Assembly: GCA_012729935.1 (NCBI GenBank)
Contig: JAAYBY010000032.1
Location: 1-11,407, forward strand
Direction: 5' to 3'
Length of the DNA stretch: 11,407 nucleotides
DNA from: Clostridiaceae bacterium
GTDB taxonomy: Bacteria > Bacillota > Clostridia > Saccharofermentanales > UBA5734
Positions 6,024-11,407 of this stretch are shown one piece after another; within the stretch, counting starts at the first letter, position 1; every line of letters starts with the position of its first letter. The notes beneath the pieces were generated by a model. It made no database searches and was not told the origin of the DNA. It saw only the letters and a list, made by a program, of their open reading frames with translations. Made by a program: the position numbers and the translations under genes.

Positions 6024-7590
6024 CTTCCACTTCCCATCCGGCTTTGCCCCAGGCATCGCCCAATTGATTGATTATGTCACGAGGCAACATCGCCCGTCGT
6101 CCCAGCTGGGCAGAAGCCAACTCTGCTGCCTGGCCGTGAACCCAAACAGCAGCTCCGGCAGCTTCAAAGGCCGGGACACGCTGTGCCAGCACTCCAGCGA
6201 TCAAGCCCGTCAGTAAATCGCCGCTGCCTCCGCGAGCCAGTCCGTCGTGACCGGTCATGCTGATTAAAGTGCGATGTGATGGATCGGCTATCACGGTACC
6301 GTATCCTTTGAGTACAACAACAGAATGCCACTCCGCTGCCAGCACAGAGGCCGTCAGACGCCTGTCCCGGAGATCCAGATGAGGCGAAAGCCGTTTTGCT
6401 TCACCTGGATGTGGGGTCAGTACGGGCGTCTCCAAGTGTTCACATGCGCACCGTTTTTCCAGCAGCGTCTGATAATGATCCCGATTTAGCGCCATAAAAT
6501 TAAGTGCATCTGCATCGATCACCAGATGCCGCGCGTTCAAGATTAACCGGTCCAGCAGCTCTTTCAGATAATCGGGAGCGGCAAGACCAGGGCCGACAGC
6601 GACTGAATCTGCTTTCTCTATCGCAGAGTCAAAGTCGTCCCGGGATAACCCGGTTCCGCCTATCCCCTGTGTTAGGGCCTCCGGCAGTGCTGCGACTGCC
6701 GATGGCAGGATGTCATCCGGGACCATCAGATGAACCAGTCCGGGACCGGATCGTCCTGCCGCTTCCGCCGCCAGGACAGCGGCGCCCGGCATCCCCCGCG
6801 ATCCGGCAATAATCAGAACGCGCCCCAGCATGCCCTTGTGGGCATTCGGCGGACGAGTCGGACACCAGCCGGCCAGCAGCCCGGGTTCAAGAAGCTGTGA
6901 ACTTTGAAACGGACTCAGCAGCTCATCCGCCCACGACTTGCGGATACCAATTGGATCGATAAACCATTCGCCGGCAAGCAGTCGGCCGGGACCGGTGCAC
7001 AAGCCGATCTTCGGATAGACAAAAGAGACCGTGCTGTCGGCCTTTAGAGCCCAGTCGGCAGCCCGGCCGCTGTTGCCGTCGACACCAGAAGGAACATCAA
7101 TTGCGATCACATGGTTTCCGAGTTTCTGCGCGCGAGCAGTCAAACGGCTCAATCTCACAAACAGTTCCGGAACCGGTCGGTCAGGGTCCAGTCCGGAACC
7201 GAACAGGCCGTCGATGATCAAGCCGTTGTGCAGATTCAGGAAATCTGATTCAGCCGGTTCGTCAATGACACATCCCAGTTTTTGCAGGGCTGTACGATTG
7301 GCCTGCGCTTCAACCGGTCGCAGTGTGTCCGGCAGTATTTCCCGGCAGACTACCGGCCAACCGGCGGACAGGAGCAATCGCGCGCAGGCATAGGCGTCAC
7401 CGCCGTTCTGGCCGGGCCCGCACAAGACCAGGACGGGCTTTGATGTAAGCTGTTCCTGTTCACAGATTTGAAAGCAATGCTTGACGACAGCCAACGCCGC
7501 ATGTTCCATCAACAGCAGTAACGGCAACCCCGTTTGCGTCTGCCAGGCTTCGTCGATTGTCTGCTGTTCACGTGTCCCGATGATCCTCAA
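5980..7590 (-). CDS. nnr: Bifunctional NAD(P)H-hydrate epimerase / ADP-dependent NAD(P)H-hydrate dehydratase
   Basis: A 536-residue two-domain repair enzyme that restores damaged (hydrated) NADH and NADPH. The N-terminal epimerase domain (about 1-220) has VLCGPGQNGGDAYACARLL at 55-73, the conserved GPG-x-NGGD loop, IIDGLFGSGL at 125-134 and IAIDVPSGVDG at 162-172. The C-terminal dehydratase domain (about 245-520) has HKGMLGRVLIIAGS at 251-264, AVGPGLA at 331-337, VIDADALN at 357-364, LTPHPGEAKRL at 391-401, and the ADP/metal-binding GLARGGSGDLLTGLIAGVLA at 450-469. The start is TTG at 7588-7590 with GGAGG at 7599-7603, 8 nt away; it gives the expected N-terminus. Its tail overlaps alr, a familiar pairing in Bacillota. 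Both domains look intact. Confidence 0.95.
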   Translation of the reverse strand: MRIIGTREQQTIDEAWQTQTGLPLLLLMEHAALAVVKHCFQICEQEQLTSKPVLVLCGPGQNGGDAYACARLLLSAGWPVVCREILPDTLRPVEAQANRTALQKLGCVIDEPAESDFLNLHNGLIIDGLFGSGLDPDRPVPELFVRLSRLTARAQKLGNHVIAIDVPSGVDGNSGRAADWALKADSTVSFVYPKIGLCTGPGRLLAGEWFIDPIGIRKSWADELLSPFQSSQLLEPGLLAGWCPTRPPNAHKGMLGRVLIIAGSRGMPGAAVLAAEAAGRSGPGLVHLMVPDDILPSAVAALPEALTQGIGGTGLSRDDFDSAIEKADSVAVGPGLAAPDYLKELLDRLILNARHLVIDADALNFMALNRDHYQTLLEKRCACEHLETPVLTPHPGEAKRLSPHLDLRDRRLTASVLAAEWHSVVVLKGYGTVIADPSHRTLISMTGHDGLARGGSGDLLTGLIAGVLAQRVPAFEAAGAAVWVHGQAAELASAQLGRRAMLPRDIINQLGDAWGKAGWEVEDVSSSRTNNEAGTW

Positions 7591-7598
7591 ACCTACCG

Positions 7599-7603
7599 CC
7601 TCC
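7599..7603 (-). promoter_or_regulatory. Ribosome binding site deciding the nnr TTG start
   Basis: GGAGG on the minus strand stands 8 nt before the TTG at 7588-7590. No in-frame ATG lies nearby upstream, and the first ATG inside the frame would remove conserved epimerase sequence. Confidence 0.75.
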
Positions 7604-7635
7604 AGTCTGCTGTTCTTTACTGATCATTTGTTGTT

Positions 7636-7641
7636 ATTATA
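7636..7641 (-). promoter_or_regulatory. Probable -10 box of the nnr-alr promoter
   Basis: The minus strand reads TGGTATAAT, a perfect extended -10, about 45 bp upstream of the nnr TTG start and just after the trxA terminator. No good -35 is seen at 16-18 bp spacing, which is usual for extended -10 promoters. Confidence 0.65.
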
Positions 7642-7661
7642 CCACTGGATCGGGTTTGCAT

Positions 7662-7686
7662 AAAAAAAAAGGAGCCGGCGGGCTCC
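7662..7686 (-). terminator. Intrinsic terminator after trxA
   Basis: On the minus strand GGAGCC and GGCTCC form a 6-bp GC-rich stem with a 4-nt loop (CGCC), followed by nine T (7662-7670). It lies 30 bp past the trxA stop and ends the metA-trxA region before the nnr promoter. Confidence 0.92.
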
Positions 7687-7715
7687 CTTGATTTATTAGC
7701 CTGTGACGGCTGGAT

Positions 7716-8033
7716 TCACAGATGTTTATCCAGCTTTTCTACCAGTTCTGCATACGGCCTGGCACCAATCATCCGCTCAACAACCTGGCCGTTTTTCAGA
7801 ATATACAAGGTCGGAATACTCATGACCTTGAACTGTTCAGCAAGCTCATTCTCTTCGTCAACATTGACTTTGCCGACAACTGCTTTGCCTTCATAATCCT
7901 GCGCCAGTTTATCGATGGTCGGTGCAACCATTCGGCAGGGACCACACCAGGAAGCCCAAAAATCGAGCAAAACCGGTTTGTCACTTTTCATAACGATTTC
8001 ATCAAAATTACTTGACTGAATTGTCTGGGCCAT
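7716..8033 (-). CDS. trxA: Thioredoxin
   Basis: A 105-residue classical thioredoxin, a cytoplasmic disulfide reductase that donates electrons to ribonucleotide reductase and other targets. The active site WCGPC is at about 29-33 within LLDFWASWCGPCRMVAP. The buried Asp of the LLDFWA strand, the cis-Pro segment SIPTLYILKNGQ near 72-83 and the length all match the family. No signal peptide is present, so it is cytoplasmic. ATG at 8033 is preceded by AGGAGG (8040-8045) with 6 nt spacing. It sits 131 bp downstream of metA on the same strand. No clear sigma-A promoter was found in this gap, so it may be co-transcribed with metA; an intrinsic terminator follows it. Confidence 0.97.
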   Translation of the reverse strand: MAQTIQSSNFDEIVMKSDKPVLLDFWASWCGPCRMVAPTIDKLAQDYEGKAVVGKVNVDEENELAEQFKVMSIPTLYILKNGQVVERMIGARPYAELVEKLDKHL

Positions 8034-8108
8034 AGAGAACCTCCTGTTTAATCCGCATGGATCATTTTCATATTTGCTTCATCTTAACGTTATGGGAAAC
8101 CGTTCACA

Positions 8109-8122
8109 GTAACTTTAGTTAC
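8109..8122. repeat. Perfect palindrome in the metA-trxA gap
   Basis: GTAACT-TT-AGTTAC is a 6-bp inverted repeat with a 2-nt centre, flanked by CGTT (8101-8104) and AACG (8125-8128), which extend the symmetry imperfectly. It lies about 75 bp upstream of trxA and has no T-run, so it looks more like an operator than a terminator. The bound protein is unknown. Confidence 0.4.
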
Positions 8123-8164
8123 ACAACGTTTGTCTCTATCTGCCGCCTCGAATGGTCTCCTTGA

Positions 8165-9088
8165 TCAGCCTGACAAGGAAGAAAGGTCAAAAGGCGTCTC
8201 CTGATAGACATAATAATTCAGCCAGTTGGCAAACAGCAGATAGGCCGAGCTTCGCCATCTGACGACTGGCGGTTTGCCAGGATCATCATCTTCAAAATAA
8301 TGAACCGGCGGCTGGATTGGCAATCCGCGTTCCAGGTCGCGTTCGTACTCGTATTTCAGCGTCAGGGGATCGTATTCGGAATGGCCTGTCAGAAAAATCT
8401 GGCGGCCCGTCATATCGGAGACAGCATAGACACCGGATGTATCGGACTCGGATAAAATTCTCAATTCAGATACCTTCTCCAGATCTGTCCGTCTCACTTC
8501 GGTATGACGAGAATGCGGCACATAGAAAAGATCGTCAAAGCCCCTGAATAATTTAACCGGGCGGATCCAGCTGTTGCTGTGAGCGAAAACCCCGAACATC
8601 TTTTCCGATAAATCGTGTTTCGGCACACCATAATGATAATACAGACCAGCTTGTGCGCCCCAGCAAATGTGCAGCGTCGAATAAACGTGAGACCGGCTCC
8701 AGGCCATGATTTCCGTCAGCTCCGGCCAGTAGGCAACCGATTCAAACGGCATCTGTTCGACTGGTGCACCTGTTATGATCATCCCGTCATATCGTCTCTC
8801 GCGGACTTGGTCGAATGTTTCATAAAACTTGGTAAGATGCTCCGTTGACGTATTTCGGGGATTATACGTAGCGGTGTAGATCAGATCGACATCAACCTGC
8901 AGAGGCGTATTGCTCAGCAGCCGCAGCAACTGGGTCTCAGTCACAATTTTGTTGGGCATGAGGTTGAGAAGCAGAATCCGCAGCGGACGGATATCCTGAC
9001 GATAAGCACGGTCCTCGTGCATGACAAAGACGTTTTCCTGTTCAAGAATTCCGGCAGCCGGCAGGTTGTTAGGTATTTTGATCGGCAT
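8165..9088 (-). CDS. metA: Homoserine O-acetyltransferase, MetA family
   Basis: A 307-residue MetA-family enzyme that acylates homoserine, the first committed step of methionine synthesis, in the cytoplasm. LLNLMPNKIVTETQLLRLL at about 40-58 and the catalytic Cys142 in HICWGAQAGLYYHY identify it; His236 and Glu238 in TGHSEYD complete the expected triad, and Arg/His-rich PHSRHTEVR is at 191-199. The residue at 111 is Glu (TGAPVEQM). In this family Glu at 111 was shown to favour acetyl-CoA and Gly to favour succinyl-CoA, so I call it an acetyltransferase although automatic naming may say succinyltransferase. ATG at 9088 follows GGGGGAT with 7 nt spacing. A good promoter lies 52 bp upstream. I see no SAM riboswitch or T-box in the short leader. 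Confidence 0.94.
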   Translation of the reverse strand: MPIKIPNNLPAAGILEQENVFVMHEDRAYRQDIRPLRILLLNLMPNKIVTETQLLRLLSNTPLQVDVDLIYTATYNPRNTSTEHLTKFYETFDQVRERRYDGMIITGAPVEQMPFESVAYWPELTEIMAWSRSHVYSTLHICWGAQAGLYYHYGVPKHDLSEKMFGVFAHSNSWIRPVKLFRGFDDLFYVPHSRHTEVRRTDLEKVSELRILSESDTSGVYAVSDMTGRQIFLTGHSEYDPLTLKYEYERDLERGLPIQPPVHYFEDDDPGKPPVVRWRSSAYLLFANWLNYYVYQETPFDLSSLSG

Positions 9089-9128
9089 GTGATATCCCCC
9101 GTCTCAACGCACACATTTTCGCACTTCG

Positions 9129-9139
9129 TTTGACTCAAA
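9129..9139. promoter_or_regulatory. Candidate operator at the metA transcription start
   Basis: TTTGACTCAAA is a perfect 5-bp palindrome around one base. It abuts the -10 box of the metA promoter on its downstream side, so it covers the likely transcription start and a bound protein would block RNA polymerase. No regulator is identified. Confidence 0.4.
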
Positions 9140-9168
9140 AGTATCTACGGCAGCATGCTGTTTGTCAA
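9140..9168 (-). promoter_or_regulatory. metA promoter
   Basis: On the minus strand a perfect TTGACA (9163-9168) and GATACT (9140-9145) are separated by 17 bp. The start would be near 9133, giving a leader of about 45 nt. This is the only strong promoter-like site between the kinase stop and metA. Confidence 0.75.
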
Positions 9169-9203
9169 GTGCTGCGCATCTGTCGCGCTCCGTACTGCGT
9201 GTC

Positions 9204-10196
9204 TCAGATGAATTCCTGTAAAATGGACTCTTGTGGAATGACTGACGGATCAGCAGCAGGTAATCGCTCACAGGCTGATAGCAATTCATCCGCCTCCTGC
9301 AGGGCTGTCGGTAAATCTGCATAACCATCCCGGTCAGTCAGATAGATTGATCCTGCCAATGTCCCCTGGTCGTGCTGATCCAGCGATTCCTGTATGCGCG
9401 AGGAAGCCAGCGGCGGTATGATGCAGAACTCATAAGATAGGCATGAGTTGATGTAGCGATCGGCCCGGGCAAGATAAGTTGGAAAAAACTGCCGTTCAGT
9501 ATGATCAATCATCGGCCAGTAATCGATCGTCGACAAAGCTGTTGAACCGCGGTGCAGGACATCCCGCGAGATCCGTCTGAGCATGCGCAGATCACGGCTT
9601 CCCAGCAGCTGGCGTCCATCAAGGAAAGAACACCAGGGCATGATGAATACACCGAATACCTCCCGGCCCGGCAGGTGACCGATAATCTGATCCGACAGGC
9701 CATGAAGCCCTTCGATGATCAGAAGATCCTTCTGGTGCAATGTAACGACTTTTTCCGGCTCAAAAATTCTTGCTCTATTGACAAAATCGAATGTCGGCAG
9801 CGACACAGTTTGCCCCGCAAATAAAGCCATCAGATCAGATACCAGAGCATCTGTGTCCAGCATCTCGATCGATTCGTAATCCGGGCGTCCTGCGTCGTCA
9901 AAGGAAACCGGGCCTGTCCGGTAATAATCATCCAGCGAAAGAACCCGGGTCGGACGGCCTGCATCGCTCAGCAGCCTGGCCAGACGGTGTGAGAACGTTG
10001 TCTTACCGGATGCTGTCGGCCCTGACACGAAAATCGAATGGACAGACGGCAGGTTCAATACAGCCTGCATCGTGTGATTCAGCTGATTGAAAAACTGTTT
10101 CTCACAGTGCCGGACGTATGCCGGAAATTTGCGGACGCCCAGATGGGTTTCCAGTTCCTCAAGGCTGATATTGATCATACCGGTCAGCTGTGCCAA
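9204..10196 (-). CDS. P-loop nucleoside kinase of the uridine kinase / phosphoribulokinase family
   Basis: A 330-residue P-loop kinase. Walker A is GPTASGKTT at about 59-67, then LSLDDYYRTG at 87-96, a base/sugar-site segment FDFVNRARIF at 136-145, the Walker B-like IIEGLHGL at 160-167, and RRISRDVLHRGSTA at 207-220. ADRYINSCLSYEF at about 245-257 matches the family C-terminus. It most resembles the uridine kinase-like enzymes of Bacillota, but those I know are often about 550 residues with an N-terminal TGS/ThrRS-like part; here only about 50 residues precede the Walker A region. The substrate is unknown. The start is TTG at 10194-10196, with GGAGGG (10203-10208) 6 nt upstream; an ATG at 10220 lies inside the -10 box and cannot be used from that promoter. 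Confidence 0.85.
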   Translation of the reverse strand: MAQLTGMINISLEELETHLGVRKFPAYVRHCEKQFFNQLNHTMQAVLNLPSVHSIFVSGPTASGKTTFSHRLARLLSDAGRPTRVLSLDDYYRTGPVSFDDAGRPDYESIEMLDTDALVSDLMALFAGQTVSLPTFDFVNRARIFEPEKVVTLHQKDLLIIEGLHGLSDQIIGHLPGREVFGVFIMPWCSFLDGRQLLGSRDLRMLRRISRDVLHRGSTALSTIDYWPMIDHTERQFFPTYLARADRYINSCLSYEFCIIPPLASSRIQESLDQHDQGTLAGSIYLTDRDGYADLPTALQEADELLSACERLPAADPSVIPQESILQEFI

Positions 10197-10202
10197 AGTG
10201 TT

Positions 10203-10208
10203 CCCTCC
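10203..10208 (-). promoter_or_regulatory. Ribosome binding site deciding the kinase TTG start
   Basis: GGAGGG on the minus strand stands 6 nt before TTG at 10194-10196. Together with the promoter position it rules out the longer ATG-started readings at 10220 and 10307. Confidence 0.8.
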
Positions 10209-10218
10209 GTTACGCCTC

Positions 10219-10247
10219 ATTCTATCAAACGCATCAATCGCTGACAA
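10219..10247 (-). promoter_or_regulatory. Kinase gene promoter
   Basis: On the minus strand TTGTCA (10242-10247) and TAGAAT (10219-10224) are 17 bp apart and the -10 is extended (TGATAGAAT). Transcription would start near 10212, about 15 nt before the TTG start codon, so the leader is short. Confidence 0.8.
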
Positions 10248-10273
10248 TCGATCCACATTCGAACGGCTTTTCG

Positions 10274-10302
10274 CAGACACCCAGATATCGATATGATATA
10301 AT
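10274..10302 (+). promoter_or_regulatory. tag-glpQ-like operon promoter
   Basis: A perfect TATAAT at 10297-10302 has an extended TGA before it, with a weak -35, CAGACA, at 10274-10279 (17-bp spacing). Transcription would start near 10309. GATAT repeats around 10284-10300 could be an operator, but this may just be AT-rich promoter sequence. Confidence 0.7.
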
Positions 10303-10342
10303 ATCACACAGAAAAATAATGTGTCCGGGAGGTGAACGGATC

Positions 10343-10990
10343 TTGATCAAGACTCAGCGCAACGTCTGTCCCTGGGCACTGAAAGATCCGCTGTCTCTTA
10401 CCTATCACGATACAGAATGGGGCATTCCGCTTCATGATGATCACAAACTATTCGAACTTCTCATCCTGGAGCTCTTTCAGGCAGGACTCAACTGGCAGAT
10501 GATCCTTGCAAAAAGGGACGATCTCAGGCGGGCACTGGCCGGATTTGATCCGATCCAGCTGTCGGCCTGGGATGATTCAGCCGTTGAGCGCTGCCTCGGG
10601 CAGCCAAACATCGTTCGCAATAAACGAAAAATATCGGCAGCTGTAACCAATGCCAAAGCATTTCTCGCAACCCGCAGCACATTTGGCAGTTTCGATCGCT
10701 ATCTGTGGCAGTGGGTCTCCAACCGGCCTGTCATCAACGCATTCGAGACCATCGACCAGGTGCCAAATCAATCATCAATTTCCGCAGCGTTGAGTCACGA
10801 TTTGAAAAATCGCGGCTTTACATTTGTCGGGCCGGTCATCGTCTACTCGTTCATGCAAGCGGCCGGACTGGTCTGTGACCATCTGAAATGCTGCGATCAA
10901 CACCCCAATACACGGCAGACTCAAGCAGCAACGATGGATCGTCCGCAAGCCTGTCACCCGTCAGAAAGGAAGGATGTCTGTGAGAACTGA
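10343..10990 (+). CDS. tag: DNA-3-methyladenine glycosylase I
   Basis: A 215-residue DNA repair enzyme that removes 3-methyladenine from alkylated DNA. Its zinc ligands match the E. coli protein: Cys9 and His22 near the start (NVCPW, TYHDTEWG), and His180 and Cys184 near the end (CDHLKCC). The base-binding site has Tyr21, Glu43 and Trp51 in LELFQAGLNWQMIL, and KNRGFTFVGPVIVYSFMQAAGLV at about 155-177 is typical. The C-terminal tail is about 30 residues past the last zinc ligand, longer than in E. coli (total 187), and its code overlaps the next gene. The start is TTG at 10343, 10 nt after GGGAGG (10327-10332). An in-frame ATG at 10319 is only about 10 nt from the transcription start and has no ribosome binding site. 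Confidence 0.94.
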   Translation: MIKTQRNVCPWALKDPLSLTYHDTEWGIPLHDDHKLFELLILELFQAGLNWQMILAKRDDLRRALAGFDPIQLSAWDDSAVERCLGQPNIVRNKRKISAAVTNAKAFLATRSTFGSFDRYLWQWVSNRPVINAFETIDQVPNQSSISAALSHDLKNRGFTFVGPVIVYSFMQAAGLVCDHLKCCDQHPNTRQTQAATMDRPQACHPSERKDVCEN

Positions 10991-11407
10991 GATCTGGGCA
11001 CATCGGGGAGCAAGCCTCCATGCGCCGGAAAACACACTGTCAGCGTTCGAAGAAGCCGTTCGTCTGGGAGCAGATGGCATTGAGCTGGATGTGCAGCGGA
11101 GCAGCGACAACCATCTGGTCGTTACACACGATGCATCCCTTGAGCGAACAGCCGGTGTTCAGTCACAAGTCAGCCAGATGACGCTGCAGGCACTTAAAAA
11201 ACTGAACATGGGCATTGCCAAAGCAGATTCAACCGTCCATGCCATACCAACATTGAGTGAGGTTTTTCAGTTGCTTCGTCCAACAGCACTCAAGGTGAAC
11301 GTCGAACTGAAAGACCCAACCGACCTGAACTTCGACATGGCAGCAGCCGTTCTGAAGCTGGCCTGTGATTACCAGATGACTGACAGAATCATCCTGTCGT
11401 CCTTCAA
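10980..11407 (+). CDS. Glycerophosphodiester phosphodiesterase, N-terminal part (runs off window)
   Basis: The first 142 residues of a cytoplasmic GDPD-family phosphodiesterase (UgpQ-like), which hydrolyses glycerophosphodiesters to glycerol 3-phosphate and an alcohol. AHRGASLHAPENTLSAF at the N-terminus holds the HRG and PENT motifs. GADGIELDVQ supplies the metal-binding Glu and Asp, HDASLERT the catalytic second His, and VNVELK and LSSF follow in order. No signal peptide is seen, unlike secreted GlpQ. The start is probably GTG at 10980, since GGAAGG (10968-10973) is 6 nt away; ATG at 10974 would sit right against that site. It overlaps the tag end by 11 bp, so translational coupling is likely. 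About 100 more residues are expected beyond the window. Confidence 0.92.
   Translation, partial: MRTEIWAHRGASLHAPENTLSAFEEAVRLGADGIELDVQRSSDNHLVVTHDASLERTAGVQSQVSQMTLQALKKLNMGIAKADSTVHAIPTLSEVFQLLRPTALKVNVELKDPTDLNFDMAAAVLKLACDYQMTDRIILSSF

Noticed and set aside
5415..6071. Plus-strand open frame of 218 codons
   Set aside because: It lies opposite alr, which has clear catalytic motifs; the antisense translation shows no family features.
9089..9203. SAM riboswitch or T-box upstream of metA
   Set aside because: The leader is about 45 nt, too short for either, and lacks their conserved sequences.
10218..10220. ATG as the kinase start
   Set aside because: It lies within the -10 box of the only good promoter, so it would not be transcribed; a GGAGGG-TTG start lies just downstream.
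10319..10321. ATG as the tag start
   Set aside because: It is about 10 nt from the predicted transcription start with no ribosome binding site, and it would add residues not in the family; TTG at 10343 has GGGAGG.
1..11407. Mobile elements, CRISPR arrays or prophage genes
   Set aside because: No transposase, integrase, regularly spaced repeats or phage-like genes are visible; the genes are housekeeping or small membrane proteins.

Overview
This window looks like chromosomal DNA from a member of the Bacillota (low-to-middle G+C Gram-positive bacteria) with roughly balanced base composition. The grounds are strong GGAGG-type ribosome binding sites, several TTG/GTG starts, the gene families present (group II ECF riboflavin transporter, MetA carrying the acetyl-CoA-type Glu, a PRK/uridine-kinase-like protein), and sigma-A-like promoters with extended -10 boxes. 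I cannot name the genus. I see no mobile elements, CRISPR arrays, rRNA or tRNA genes. The window reads as ordinary core metabolism with one less familiar membrane-protein cluster.

Layout. (1) 1-2675, plus strand: the end of an arginine biosynthesis operon, argB (5' end cut off by the window), argD and argF; argD and argF overlap by 4 bp. (2) 2699-4710, minus strand: a cluster read towards argF. A sigma-A-like promoter drives an FMN riboswitch, an intrinsic terminator and then ribU, the riboflavin-binding component of an ECF transporter. A DUF2752 membrane protein follows 4 nt behind ribU with no ribosome binding site of its own. Next comes a zinc-ribbon protein with a C-terminal CD225/dispanin-like two-helix region, which may have its own promoter. 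(3) 4809-7641, minus strand: a promoter, then nnr (NAD(P)H-hydrate epimerase plus dehydratase), overlapping alr (alanine racemase). (4) 7662-9168, minus strand: metA with a good promoter, then trxA ending in an intrinsic terminator. (5) 9204-10196, minus strand: a P-loop kinase of the uridine kinase/phosphoribulokinase family. (6) 10274-11407, plus strand: a promoter, then tag (3-methyladenine DNA glycosylase I), overlapping a glycerophosphodiester phosphodiesterase gene that runs off the window.

How the genes work together. argB-D-F carry out successive steps from N-acetylglutamate to citrulline. RibU imports riboflavin, the FMN precursor, and the riboswitch should switch its transcription off when FMN is plentiful. 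The 3' arm-free part of the riboswitch can pair with the terminator's 5' arm, giving a plausible antiterminator. Because the DUF2752 gene is so tightly coupled to ribU, it should share this flavin control, which is the most unusual link in the window. nnr and alr form a familiar pair. metA begins methionine synthesis, most likely with acetyl-CoA. The kinase and tag genes are divergent, and their promoters can be placed precisely; these positions decide the start codon of the kinase.
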